The notes under the pieces: model-generated
What the model was told of the DNA's origin: nothing
Database searches by the model: none
What the model saw: only the letters and a program-made list of their open reading frames with translations
Translations under genes and position numbers: made by a program
Part shown: positions 17,401 through 25,925 of the stretch, piece after piece
Numbering within the stretch: position 1 is the stretch's first letter
How the letters are laid out: the number at the start of each line of letters is the position of its first letter
IMG/VR virus record: IMGVR_UViG_3300030060_004387
Span: 652 to 45,608 of that record
Direction: 5' to 3' (one strand)
Length of the DNA stretch: 44,957 nucleotides
Origin: a virus

Positions 17401-20400
17401 ATAGATTATTTAGTGATAAGATTTTTCAAAATAGAAAAGACACAAAAACCAGAATATCAAGGAAGGTTTTTTGTAAAAATAAATAGAGACGGTGACTTAG
17501 AAAGACACGTTATTGGCGCTGGTGATATGGCCGACCCTGTTGTTGTTAACGCTTGGAAATTTACTTATATTAATAACAACTGGTGTATTAACAATGGTCC
17601 TCAAGGCTCTTTAATGCCTGATGATCCAAGATCAATATACAATCCCGATATACAAAACGAAGACATATCAAGCGAACTAAGAAGCGTTCATCCAACGGAG
17701 CATCAATATCACTTTAACCAAGGAGGTACAAATGTTACTAGGTATTATTTTGGTGGGCTAACTGGCGCTAGTGCTGAAACAGTAGTTACTCAAGACGCTG
17801 GAAGCCAAAGTTTTCTTGGGTTTGAGCACGAGTGGAAGGAGGAGGCGGATGAAAACCCAATTAGGATGTTGAACGATTCGTGGAGTAGTTCAAGGGCTGG
17901 TGGTTTTTGGATTACTAAAGCGGGTTGGAATACAGGAGAATGGGGAGCTGGACACCCATTTTTTATAGACGCGGCGTCAGCATACACCTTCACGTCATTT
18001 AACGGTTTTGACGGTTATAGCCCAGCTGTATATAGTAGTAATGGATATCAAACTCTTGAAGATGAAATTATAGTAGGTACTAAAACAGGTTCTTTTGGTA
18101 TGGACAACTACTTTGAGACGCCTGGTGTAAATCCTGTAACAAACCAAACTGTCGTAGGTCTGGATGGCACTAGCACTGGCGCAACTGGACAACAAGACTT
18201 ATTTGGACTTGACGGGTTTATTTACGAAGGAAGAGCGAATTACAAATGGGCAGATGGTACAGATGATCACCCTTGGTGGAAGTTTTATGATGAAGAATAT
18301 TGGGGACCAGACGACGAATCTTTTGGCAGTTTGTCTGGTGAGGCGTATTACAACTCTATATACCAATCAATAGATCCTTTTCCTAATCCTAATACAAACA
18401 CTATAGGAAACGCTATAGGTTTTGAAACACATTGCGCGCCATTTGGTAACTCAGACGCGGTTGCTGCGAATATGAAACAGCTCAGAGGTTTACCAGGTAG
18501 AGGTATAAGAGACTGTATGTTTACAGATCCAAGCACTTATCAAACAACACAAGCTAGTTACATGGATTTTTCATGTATGCTTGCTTCTCCTAGCGACAGC
18601 CTTAACAATATAGCCGGAATGATTCAAGACAACACGTCAACTTCAGGCTCAGGAGTTACTTGGGGTCTTAGGTGGGAATTTGCTCAAAAAATGGTTACAC
18701 CTGGAACAAGGTTTAGGTTTAGAAATGATCCAGATGAAATAGTATACACCGTTCAGGATTATACACATACTCCAGAAGGTTATAGCAACGATTTCTTTTG
18801 GAAACCAGGATCAAGTAGATTTACAGGAGCATTTGGAATCAGGAACTGGAGACCTCCAGCACACTCAAATGTTTATAATTGGATGGGTAACAACATTGGC
18901 GTTGGAGGAGGTAGTCCAAACTTTGATTTATTAGGCTCTCCTTACGCACAGTTTCGAAGCTGGAACATGCGTCAGCGCTGGTCTATAGTAATAACACCTA
19001 GAATAGGTAGCGGGCCCGCTGGTTATAATCCAGTTCAAGGTACTAAACCGCCAGATCAAGGCGGACCAGAATACGCTGACTTAGACTACAGAAGAGCTTT
19101 ACACCATGATGGAACAGGCTTTGATTACGTTGAAATACTAAGTACATACAACGAAGACGGAACTAACTTTACTCCTAACGCAGCTGTGTTTGAGGTCTTA
19201 CCTAGAGAAGCTGCGGAGCTTGATATATACTACCAAGCAAGTCCAATAGTGCCGCTAAAACTTACTAAGAAAACAAATGAAGAATTACTTCCGCTAGGAA
19301 CCACGTTTGAGTACGTGGCGTATAGTGGTGGTGGCACCGCCGAAATTGGTGGCACTGGTGGTGGTGCGTTTATAGACAGTATAGCTACGCATTCAACCCA
19401 CACTATAACAAGCTGGGATGATGAAAGAACTATAAGATTTACACCTGCTTTGCCTACGTCCACTTTAAGTACAAATAATACTTTTTCTCCCGCTCCTGGC
19501 GTAATTACTTTTACAAGACCTGATGGTTATAAAATAGACAGTAGGCTAGCGGTGTCTATTCCGGCGCAAGCGGTGGGTACGGTCACCATGGCACTGGCCG
19601 GCTCTGATGATAGCGAACCTAATAACGCTAAAATATACTCTCAAAAACACCGCTTAAATTGGAGTAACTGTTGGACCTTTGGTAATGGCGTAGAGTCAGA
19701 TAGAATTAATGATGATTTTAACGCAGCTCAAATGGATAATGGCGTTAAAGCTTCATCAACTATAGCTACTCAAGTTAAAGCTGAAAGAAGAAAGCACGGT
19801 GTTATTTGGTCTGGTATTTACAACTCTATATCCGGGATTAATGATACTAATCAGTTTGTTATCGCGGAAAATATAACTAAAGATCTTAATCCAATATACG
19901 GTAGTATACAAAAGCTTTACAATAGGAATACTCAATTAATCATGTTCTGTGAAGATAAAATATTACAGGCCGTTACTAATAGAGATTTACTGTACAAAGC
20001 GGATGGATCTGCAGACGTAGTGGCTAGTAACACTGTTGTTGGAGAAGCTACGCCGTATCAAGGTGATTACGGTATCTCTAAAAACCCAGAGTCTTTTGCT
20101 GCAACACCTAATACTTTATATTTTTCAGACGCTATGAGAGGCAAAATATTAGCTCTACACTCTAACGGCGTGCATGATATATCTAGGAAAGGTATGAAGG
20201 ATTACTTCGCTGATTTATGCGCGGAGCACGTATGGAGAATTATGGGTAGTTATGACGAAAGGAAGAACGAGTATAACGTTTCTGTTCAAAAGAAATACCA
20301 CCCAACACAAACATCGTTTACCAACGCTGCTACTGTTTCTTTTAGTGAAGCCGCAGATGGTTGGGTAAGCTTTAAGTCATTTGCGCCTGAAGACGGTGTT

Positions 20401-20994
20401 AGTATTAACAACAAATACTACACGTTTAATAATGGTGATATATGGCAGCATCACTCAAACGATGTTCACAACAACTTCTACGGTACTCAATACACATCTG
20501 ATTTAACTTTACTAGTTAATGATAGCCCAGAGTCTGTTAAAAGCTTTGGTCTAATAAACTATGAAGGTTCTCAAGGCAAGATATCAGCGTTTACAGATGC
20601 TGATGGTGTTAGCATGCTAAATGGCGTGTACTCTACCAATGACGGTATAACGTCTACTGATAATGTCTACGACGGAGAATACTTTAATTTAACCGCGTCT
20701 AACGGTTGGTATATTGATAATATTACTACAGATCAACAGACTACGGGTAATATAGAGTTTAAAGAAAAAGAAGGTAAGTGGTTTGCGTATCCTAGTGGTG
20801 AGCAAACTTTATTAACAAATCTAGACGAAAAAGAGTTTACGGTACAAGGATTAGGTACTGCTAGCATGGCGCACAGTAATCCTAGTCTTGGAGAACAAAT
20901 AACAATAACAATAGCCAATAACACTAGTACCTCTTACTCTGGAAACGGAGGCTGGGGCAACACGGGTGCTTGGGACGAAACAGCAGACGAATAA
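14404..20994 (+). CDS. Giant tail stabilisation / nozzle protein
   Basis: 2196 residues. N-terminal block: RIVPPGEYRDATNIEIATSE and SGINILDDFIFWTDNVNEPK. C-terminal block at about residues 1880-1960: QGDYGISKNPESF, TLYFSDAMRGKILALHSNGV and IMGSYDERKNEYNVSVQKKY. These match the stabilisation proteins of crAss-like phages, related in role to P22 gp10 and T7 gp12: a six-fold nozzle below the portal. Between the blocks lies an unusual Trp/Gly/Asn-rich insertion at about residues 1120-1600. Residues about 405-470 form a small beta module repeated in the next gene. The protein is very long for the family, and the insertion may be a receptor-binding or glycan-binding elaboration. It ends one base before the next start. 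Confidence 0.75.
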   Translation: MATFSRNFSKAKMNKDHDERIVPPGEYRDATNIEIATSEGSNVGAAQILMGNTLRNNIDAQVFTGQPAEVDASDNATCVASVESLDRDKIYYFVHDGATTTGSYVKKDYIIEYNPVLEVNKYVFVDIYEVNTTNAFGNETPIDGTNYLYIPIDDPVTTPLPQAPHINNSGVRIGMTMTGGGHTTSDNMEVSDIQITSVTVGNAQTYYWKIYFTKNLTWTSLTAGVALQFKAPRVLEFDPNVYISGINILDDFIFWTDNVNEPKKINIPRSIAGTGGIYYLNNGGVNGYANGSPDSATFNGEYEFFHTRLTKGEASALRITTKDSERKAVYVEKKHVTVIKKSPTQPLELNMYTSSTPRFAEGATTPNSTTGFIPNLNLFEFVTFGLPFQVGDQLVPTFSDVNTTGITLEASSASTTLFLAGANPNIVAGVTVSGTGISGSPYVTAVSGNQITLSSAQTIDVGVTLTFAGSPHQAGTGIEFTEPKDFRVGDILRLIPAESDGNNITSDSYALRVKILADEDGVGPSNNPNELQSLYKGVILSIRGNVTPAQKSFKAVLEDTDSLFEFKFPRFSYRYKYQDGEYSTFAPFSRVAFLADTYNFSPSQGYNLGMSNQLRSLVLKGYHAGEDRMMEDVAEIDILYKETNNPTVYTVTTITPKDTTPGLWPVPGQLDGEHEQRGSIEITTDLIHAVVPSNQLLRAWDNVPRKALAQEISANRLIYGNYLQNFNVPSLPEVIAGYDALSINTESDIISPSVKSMRTYTLGVVYSDEYGRETPVLFNGDSTNGVMIPKDASGKKNLLTCKLHPNTSIPSFATHFSYYIKETSTEYYNLIMDRWYNAEDGNIWISFPSSERNKIKEEDFLILKKSNGSQEPVGGASKYKIISIENEVPDFVKTEHLPIGTIYDEGQTAIAANGDGYPLEDTTYFIIQKSAVHDAMGDDFNENTPGLSVSFSGGDTSTKKYIITKVSDMGNQKYRFHIAGKFESDIGFATNYTDLLSNAIDYLVIRFFKIEKTQKPEYQGRFFVKINRDGDLERHVIGAGDMADPVVVNAWKFTYINNNWCINNGPQGSLMPDDPRSIYNPDIQNEDISSELRSVHPTEHQYHFNQGGTNVTRYYFGGLTGASAETVVTQDAGSQSFLGFEHEWKEEADENPIRMLNDSWSSSRAGGFWITKAGWNTGEWGAGHPFFIDAASAYTFTSFNGFDGYSPAVYSSNGYQTLEDEIIVGTKTGSFGMDNYFETPGVNPVTNQTVVGLDGTSTGATGQQDLFGLDGFIYEGRANYKWADGTDDHPWWKFYDEEYWGPDDESFGSLSGEAYYNSIYQSIDPFPNPNTNTIGNAIGFETHCAPFGNSDAVAANMKQLRGLPGRGIRDCMFTDPSTYQTTQASYMDFSCMLASPSDSLNNIAGMIQDNTSTSGSGVTWGLRWEFAQKMVTPGTRFRFRNDPDEIVYTVQDYTHTPEGYSNDFFWKPGSSRFTGAFGIRNWRPPAHSNVYNWMGNNIGVGGGSPNFDLLGSPYAQFRSWNMRQRWSIVITPRIGSGPAGYNPVQGTKPPDQGGPEYADLDYRRALHHDGTGFDYVEILSTYNEDGTNFTPNAAVFEVLPREAAELDIYYQASPIVPLKLTKKTNEELLPLGTTFEYVAYSGGGTAEIGGTGGGAFIDSIATHSTHTITSWDDERTIRFTPALPTSTLSTNNTFSPAPGVITFTRPDGYKIDSRLAVSIPAQAVGTVTMALAGSDDSEPNNAKIYSQKHRLNWSNCWTFGNGVESDRINDDFNAAQMDNGVKASSTIATQVKAERRKHGVIWSGIYNSISGINDTNQFVIAENITKDLNPIYGSIQKLYNRNTQLIMFCEDKILQAVTNRDLLYKADGSADVVASNTVVGEATPYQGDYGISKNPESFAATPNTLYFSDAMRGKILALHSNGVHDISRKGMKDYFADLCAEHVWRIMGSYDERKNEYNVSVQKKYHPTQTSFTNAATVSFSEAADGWVSFKSFAPEDGVSINNKYYTFNNGDIWQHHSNDVHNNFYGTQYTSDLTLLVNDSPESVKSFGLINYEGSQGKISAFTDADGVSMLNGVYSTNDGITSTDNVYDGEYFNLTASNGWYIDNITTDQQTTGNIEFKEKEGKWFAYPSGEQTLLTNLDEKEFTVQGLGTASMAHSNPSLGEQITITIANNTSTSYSGNGGWGNTGAWDETADE

Positions 20995-20995
20995 T

Positions 20996-23104
20996 ATGGC
21001 AAAGTGGCAAGCAACATCAGCTGAATTTACAGCGACAGGAGGATCTGCAACTTCTCAGCAGACCGCCGTTATGTATATATATAATCTTGTGTCACCAAAC
21101 GGAAACCCACTTGACGGCGGTGTGTACTCTGGGTACAATATACAAGCAAAAAACTTTAAAGTTGGTCTGGGTAAAGAACTAGTTGATAATGAATGGACAC
21201 CGACTGCAGGGGTGTTTTTTAATGCTGACTCTCAAATTAGTAAGGTCAAATTTATTGATATGGGTACGCCTGGCGATCCTTTAAACTTCGTAAAAGTAGA
21301 GGTTACTGTAGATGCTTTTACGCCATCTGTCGCCACGACGTTATACGTTGATATAGATGAAAACTCTGCAGAGCACCCTATAGTACCAGCTGACGGAGGA
21401 GATTTAAACTTATATTTTGAGTTTAGATACAGAGACCCTGATCATTCTAGCAATAATCACACAGTAACTCAAAGCAATCTTTTGTCTGGATTTACATCTA
21501 CTACTTCGGTTGGTAGTGCCTCGCACTTAGAAGTAAACGATATCTCTGGGGTCATACAAGGCATAGGTGTACACGATATAGCTAAGTATACTTTTACCGC
21601 CGAAACTGGGTATCATTATCCTGATAGCGTTTTAACAGCGCCACCCACCCAATTCTTAAGCTCCCCGAATGCTGGTGTTTTGTCGCAGAATCTTAATGCC
21701 ATTGTAACAAATGTTGTTTATACTAATAGTTTAATAACAAGTTTTACTCTTGACATACAATTTGTGCACCCAATGACACCCGGACTTAGCTTATCAGAAA
21801 TCACCGACGAAAGTTTAGCTGGTCTTCTAGAAGTGGAGATGCTGACTATTGAATTGATGAATATACGCATAATTCAATATGTAAATACTATTCAAGATCC
21901 CATAGAAGATCCTGAAACGATTAATCATGTTGCTGCTGTTGTACATTCTACAACCGCTACGGCAAGTGGTGGTAGTGCTTTTTGCCACGTATTTGGTTAT
22001 CCAGGTTCTCCGTATCAAATATCTTTTCAGAAAAAGACTAGTGTAACATCAGACGTCACTGCTGCCACAGGCGGTTACTATAACTTTGCTACAAATCAGT
22101 TTCAAGATAACGAGTATTGGTTAAACTCTTTCGTACCAACTACGGGAGGAGCCCAATCTCATAATATGATTTTACCACCTGCTACAAGTCAAACTAGATT
22201 TGATTTTATGTTTTTACCTACTGTAGATGGCGTAACCTCAAGTTTTGATGGTAGCATACCTGTGGATCCAGGACAAGCATCATTAATACAACAAGGCGTA
22301 CAGACATTAACAATAACGCCTATAACTAATAACGCGGGTAACTTTGGCGCTCTACCGTCAAACGTGACTGTTACTAAATCAGCGCTATATCAAAACTCGG
22401 GATACGTGCAGAATTACAAGCAAGACATATCACTTCGAGGAGGCACTGGCGGATCTTCAAGTACGCGTTTAGTATTATCAAAAACATACGGAAGTTCATA
22501 CGCAAATATATTACCCGGCATGATAATTAGTTGTACTGGTATAGCGCACAATACTACTGTGTCAAAGATTGTTGATAATGTAGTTACTATGAGCGGGGCT
22601 AATACTATAGCTGATAATTCATATATTAATTTTTACGACTCTAGAGCGTTAACACCTTTTTCTTTCACAATAACTCCTAACGGTAACACGCTAAACGTAA
22701 ATACTGCCAACGAACCTATAAGTCAAGTAGGTGGCGCAAAAGAATTTAAAACAACGGTGTCAAGTTCTGCTGCTAAAACAAACACACACACGTTAACTTC
22801 TACTCAAGGCATTGTTCCTGGTATGGTAGCTATAGGAGATGGTATTGGACGCCATGGTGGTAACGGTACTGTAGCGAGTATTACAAACGCTACTACAATT
22901 GTGTTTGACGATGTCCAATCTTTAGTGTCAGGAGATAAGATAAGATTTGTAAACGGAAACGTAAGGGGACAAACAGAGCTTAAAAGCGCTAAGGCTGAAA
23001 AGGTAGGTAGTAACATAGTAATATCTGGATACGTAAGATCAAGCTCGGTAAATGAAACAGCGCAACTTAGAATATATATTGACCCACTAATAACAGTAAG
23101 CTAA
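20996..23104 (+). CDS. Fibre-like virion protein
   Basis: 702 residues, all-beta in appearance, rich in Thr, Ser, Val, Asn and Gly. It starts MAKWQATSAEFTATGGSATS. The frame is open 30 nt further upstream, but starting at 20996 gives the standard spacing after the TAA at 20992-20994. Residues about 480-550 and 580-657 are two copies of a small beta module (pattern L-x-x-G-M-x-x-x-x-x-G-I followed by V-x-x-I/V-x-x-x-x-x-x) also seen in the upstream nozzle protein. The C-terminal strand-rich end resembles fibre modules. It probably attaches to the nozzle as a collar or side fibre. No enzymatic motif was seen. Confidence 0.6.
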   Translation: MAKWQATSAEFTATGGSATSQQTAVMYIYNLVSPNGNPLDGGVYSGYNIQAKNFKVGLGKELVDNEWTPTAGVFFNADSQISKVKFIDMGTPGDPLNFVKVEVTVDAFTPSVATTLYVDIDENSAEHPIVPADGGDLNLYFEFRYRDPDHSSNNHTVTQSNLLSGFTSTTSVGSASHLEVNDISGVIQGIGVHDIAKYTFTAETGYHYPDSVLTAPPTQFLSSPNAGVLSQNLNAIVTNVVYTNSLITSFTLDIQFVHPMTPGLSLSEITDESLAGLLEVEMLTIELMNIRIIQYVNTIQDPIEDPETINHVAAVVHSTTATASGGSAFCHVFGYPGSPYQISFQKKTSVTSDVTAATGGYYNFATNQFQDNEYWLNSFVPTTGGAQSHNMILPPATSQTRFDFMFLPTVDGVTSSFDGSIPVDPGQASLIQQGVQTLTITPITNNAGNFGALPSNVTVTKSALYQNSGYVQNYKQDISLRGGTGGSSSTRLVLSKTYGSSYANILPGMIISCTGIAHNTTVSKIVDNVVTMSGANTIADNSYINFYDSRALTPFSFTITPNGNTLNVNTANEPISQVGGAKEFKTTVSSSAAKTNTHTLTSTQGIVPGMVAIGDGIGRHGGNGTVASITNATTIVFDDVQSLVSGDKIRFVNGNVRGQTELKSAKAEKVGSNIVISGYVRSSSVNETAQLRIYIDPLITVS

Positions 23105-23469
23105 TGCCATCATTAACATTAACATTTTCAGCGCCGCTCAACGCTTCGTGCCAAGTCGGAGATACCGCGTACTATGTAGATACTAGTTCTAGCGGAGGGT
23201 TTACCACTAATGGTGATAATAACATAGTTGAAATCGGTCAAATAAGACAAATATCAAACGCTCAAAGTAATACGCCTAGTATTATATGTGAAACAGTTTT
23301 ACCTGGAGCTTTAAACGGTCAAACAAAGTTTATATTATTTAGCAAAGACAATAAAGCAAACCTAAGTTCTATACTTGGTTATTATGCTAGCGTTAAGTTA
23401 TCTAACAATGCGACAGTAGCTTCAGAGTTGTTTTCTGTTACCATGGATGCTTTTGAAAGTAGTAAATAA
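23104..23469 (+). CDS. Small beta-rich structural protein
   Basis: 121 residues starting MPSLTLTFSAPLNASCQVGD, with alternating strands and a VGDTAYYVDT turn early on. The middle has EIGQIRQISNAQSNTPSIIC and the later part KFILFSKDNKANLSSILGYY followed by ASVKLSNNATVASELFSVTM. I recall similar short proteins following fibre genes in marine phages. It could be a small tail or fibre-base component; there is no catalytic motif or signal peptide. The start overlaps the upstream stop (TAATG), so the two are translated together. A 46-nt AT-rich gap follows. Confidence 0.55.
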   Translation: MPSLTLTFSAPLNASCQVGDTAYYVDTSSSGGFTTNGDNNIVEIGQIRQISNAQSNTPSIICETVLPGALNGQTKFILFSKDNKANLSSILGYYASVKLSNNATVASELFSVTMDAFESSK

Positions 23470-23515
23470 CTACTAAAAAGTGTAACTATATATCAGTATA
23501 CTATAATTAAATTTA
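23470..23515 (+). promoter_or_regulatory. AT-rich spacer with a possible -10-like box
   Basis: Forty-six bases between the small structural gene and the cupin gene, one of the few gaps in the cluster. A TATAAT lies at 23502-23507 with a TGTAAC at 23481-23486 (15-nt spacing). In such AT-rich sequence this may be chance, and it is not the TAnnTTTG form typical of Bacteroidota. No hairpin was seen. Confidence 0.2.
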
Positions 23516-24013
23516 ATGACTGATAACAAGTTACAAAAAAAGACTAAATCAGAGATAGCGCAGGACTTTAGATCAAAAGTTGTTTTACTAGAAAATTCTT
23601 TAAAAGAGTTAGCAGACGGCGTTGATATAGTTGTTGGCACAGAAGATAAGCCTATTGTAAGTAATAGCGAGTTAGTACCTATTAAACACCATTTTATGGA
23701 CGGCGTTTACGTAAGGGAAATGCATATGAAAAAAGGCAGCGCAGTTGTTGGTGCTATACATAAACACCTTCACATGTGTTTTTTATTGACTGGTAGAATA
23801 ACTGTGGTTAATGAACACGACACAATAGATCATATTGCACCTTGTTTTATAGTGTCAACACCAGGTGTTAAAAGAGTTTTATATGCCCACGAAGATTCTA
23901 TATGGATTAATACGCATAAAAACCCGAGTGGCACGGAAGATTTAGATCAACTAGAAAAAGAAATTGTAGCTATAAGTTATGAAGAATACGAAGAATACAT
24001 TAAAAATAAATAG
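23516..24013 (+). CDS. Cupin-fold protein
   Basis: 165 residues with a single cupin barrel at about residues 60-135. Cupin motif 1 is visible as GAIHKHLHMCFLLTGRITVV, with His82, His84 and His86 as likely metal ligands. Motif 2 is FIVSTPGVKRVLYAHEDSIW, with His125. The usual Glu of motif 1 is not clear. The N-terminal 50 residues are a charged helix (LLENSLKELADGVDIVVG). Cupins of this kind occur in phage structural clusters, where enzymatic, scaffolding and baseplate roles are all possible; I cannot pick one. It is the only enzyme-like fold in this stretch of structural genes, and its start follows a spacer that could hold a promoter. Confidence 0.7.
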   Translation: MTDNKLQKKTKSEIAQDFRSKVVLLENSLKELADGVDIVVGTEDKPIVSNSELVPIKHHFMDGVYVREMHMKKGSAVVGAIHKHLHMCFLLTGRITVVNEHDTIDHIAPCFIVSTPGVKRVLYAHEDSIWINTHKNPSGTEDLDQLEKEIVAISYEEYEEYIKNK

Positions 24014-24016
24014 ATC

Positions 24017-24691
24017 ATGAGTTTTGTAATGGCAGCCGTTACTGTTGGTATGGGTGTATATACAGTAGTGCAAGGCAAAAAAGCTGCGGATGCAGCTAAA
24101 GCAGAGGCCGACAAAGCTCGTGCCGAAATGGAGAAGCAAAAAGATGCTTTTCGTAAATTAGACACCTCTAACCCGTATTTAAATATGGAAAACACCATGG
24201 AGGATCTTACAGTAAATCAACAACAAGCTGATTTTGAAAAACAACAAATTATGCAGCAACAGGCTAATGTGTTAGCTCAAAATAGAGCTGCAGCTGGTTC
24301 TTCTGGTATAGCTGCACTAGCTCAAACCTTAGCTAACCAAGGCGCCTTAGCTGCTCAAAAATCATCAGCAACTATTGGCCAACAAGAGGCGGCTAATCAA
24401 AAAGCAGCGGCAACAGAGGCAGGGAAATTACAGGGTCTTGAGCGTGAAGGTGAACTTAAGTCTAGGCAAATGGAAGCTGATAAAATTAGCGGGCTTATGG
24501 GTATAGCTGCTGGTGAAACCCAGCAAGCTCAGGCTATGCAAGCAGCCGCTATGCAACAACAACAAGCTGGCATGCAGCAAATTGGCCAAGGCGCTGGACA
24601 AATAGGTGGCGCTTTAGCCGCGGGTTCAGGCCCAGACTTTGCTAATATGAGCTCAGAGCAATTTGAACAATGGCTACAAACACAAGGATAA
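24017..24691 (+). CDS. Ala/Gln-rich internal virion protein
   Basis: 224 residues. A hydrophobic N-terminal stretch (MSFVMAAVTVGMGVYTVVQG) is followed by long Ala/Gln/Lys helices (DAAKAEADKARAEMEKQK; QQADFEKQQIMQQQANVLAQ) and a Gly/Ala-rich end. The segment AQNRAAAGSSGIAALAQTLA is typical of the small internal protein of T7-like and other podoviruses (T7 gp14-like), which is ejected and forms a channel in the outer membrane. It precedes two larger probable ejection proteins, which fits a gp14/gp15/gp16-like set. Low-complexity sequence limits certainty about homology. Confidence 0.65.
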   Translation: MSFVMAAVTVGMGVYTVVQGKKAADAAKAEADKARAEMEKQKDAFRKLDTSNPYLNMENTMEDLTVNQQQADFEKQQIMQQQANVLAQNRAAAGSSGIAALAQTLANQGALAAQKSSATIGQQEAANQKAAATEAGKLQGLEREGELKSRQMEADKISGLMGIAAGETQQAQAMQAAAMQQQQAGMQQIGQGAGQIGGALAAGSGPDFANMSSEQFEQWLQTQG

Positions 24692-24692
24692 C

Positions 24693-25925
24693 ATGGCAGA
24701 ATCAACAACAACACCAGACTATAGTTTAGACGCAGCTACGTTAAGAGCTGTTAGTGGCGCAAGCGTTGGCGGAGACGCTATGGACGCGTATATTAAGTCA
24801 ACACAAGTAGGTAATGTAGGCTCCGCGGTAACCGCTGGTGCAGAAGCTTTTTATCAAGCAAGAGCAGATAAAGAGGCTAGGAACGAGGCTGCCGCTCAGG
24901 TAAAAATTTCTGCTGCAGCAAAGTGGGATGAAGCCTTTGACGCTATGGGTGAGAGAGGTGCGTGGGCGTCTCCTGAGCTACATGATCAGTTTATGCAGAT
25001 GGAAGAGAAATATAAAAAAGATTATTTAGAAGCTGTAAGAACTGGCGATAAGAAAGAGCAATCTAGAATATTAAAAGAGCAGGGCGCTAGATCTAACTCT
25101 CTTCAGAGTTGGAAAAGCACCATGGAAACCGCGGCTGAAATAAACAAAGAGTATGGTTGGGGAGAAATATTAAACGGAGATGATGAAGAAGCTATAGCCA
25201 ACAGAGGTATATTAGAGGCTATAGCTAAAAATGATGGTACTGCTATCGCTGTTGTTGACGCTGACACTGGTGAAATAGGGTTTACGGTTGGTGAAGTTAT
25301 TACAGATCCAGAAACAGGCGAGCGTATACCCCAAGGTAGAGTTTGGACTAGAAGGGAGATAGATGAAATGGTTGCTACTGGTACAGCGCCTGTGGTTAGG
25401 CAAGAAAGCTTCATGACCACGAGTATCGAACAACAAAACCTTGGTATTCAAGGCAAGCCGTTTCAAAAGCAAGCGCAGCATTACAGTAACTTAAAAGGTA
25501 TAAAGAAAGAATTAAGAACTAATCCAAAGGCAACTACGTCTATACTTAGAGACGTATGGGCTGGGGAGACATCTTTAGAAGCTGATTTGCGAGAAGCTAT
25601 AGCTACGCCTGGGGCTGGCATACAATTTAGCGTTACACTACCTGAAGGCTCTACTCTTGATCAAAATAACGACGGAGTTTTAACTGAAGCTGATCTAAGC
25701 GCTGATAGCGTAGACGTAATCATTAGTGCTTTAGAAGCAGATCCAGATTTGCTTTCTGAAGTTGCTGCTGACTGGATGACCATGAAGCAAGAAATCTCTC
25801 ACTCTGGTGGTTTAGAAGAATATAATAAAAACAAGTCGCTTACAATGTTTTCGAACATGACAAAGGAGCAAAAAAACGCATTGACATCTGATCAACTTCT
25901 TAAATTATTAATGGGACAAAGATGA
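24693..25925 (+). CDS. Probable internal virion (ejection) protein
   Basis: 410 residues, soluble, mostly helical and acidic, starting MAESTTTPDYSLDAATLRAV. The frame is open to an ATG at 24663, but 24693 lies one base after the upstream stop region and removes a low-complexity overlap. It contains SAVTAGAEAFYQARADKEAR near the N-terminus and a DxNxDGxLTxxD-like loop (DQNNDGVLTEAD) at about residues 327-338 that could bind calcium. No lytic domain was recognised. It lies between the small internal protein and the 3472-aa giant with a 4-nt overlap (ATGA) at its end, so a shared role in DNA ejection is likely. Confidence 0.6.
   Translation: MAESTTTPDYSLDAATLRAVSGASVGGDAMDAYIKSTQVGNVGSAVTAGAEAFYQARADKEARNEAAAQVKISAAAKWDEAFDAMGERGAWASPELHDQFMQMEEKYKKDYLEAVRTGDKKEQSRILKEQGARSNSLQSWKSTMETAAEINKEYGWGEILNGDDEEAIANRGILEAIAKNDGTAIAVVDADTGEIGFTVGEVITDPETGERIPQGRVWTRREIDEMVATGTAPVVRQESFMTTSIEQQNLGIQGKPFQKQAQHYSNLKGIKKELRTNPKATTSILRDVWAGETSLEADLREAIATPGAGIQFSVTLPEGSTLDQNNDGVLTEADLSADSVDVIISALEADPDLLSEVAADWMTMKQEISHSGGLEEYNKNKSLTMFSNMTKEQKNALTSDQLLKLLMGQR

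Noticed and set aside
20966-20995. An upstream start for the 702-residue fibre-like protein
   Set aside because: The ATG at 20996 lies directly after the upstream stop, as is usual in this operon; the extra 10 residues would overlap the nozzle gene.
24663-24692. An upstream start for the 410-residue ejection protein
   Set aside because: The ATG at 24693 has the normal 1-nt spacing after the upstream stop, and the extension lies wholly inside the previous gene.
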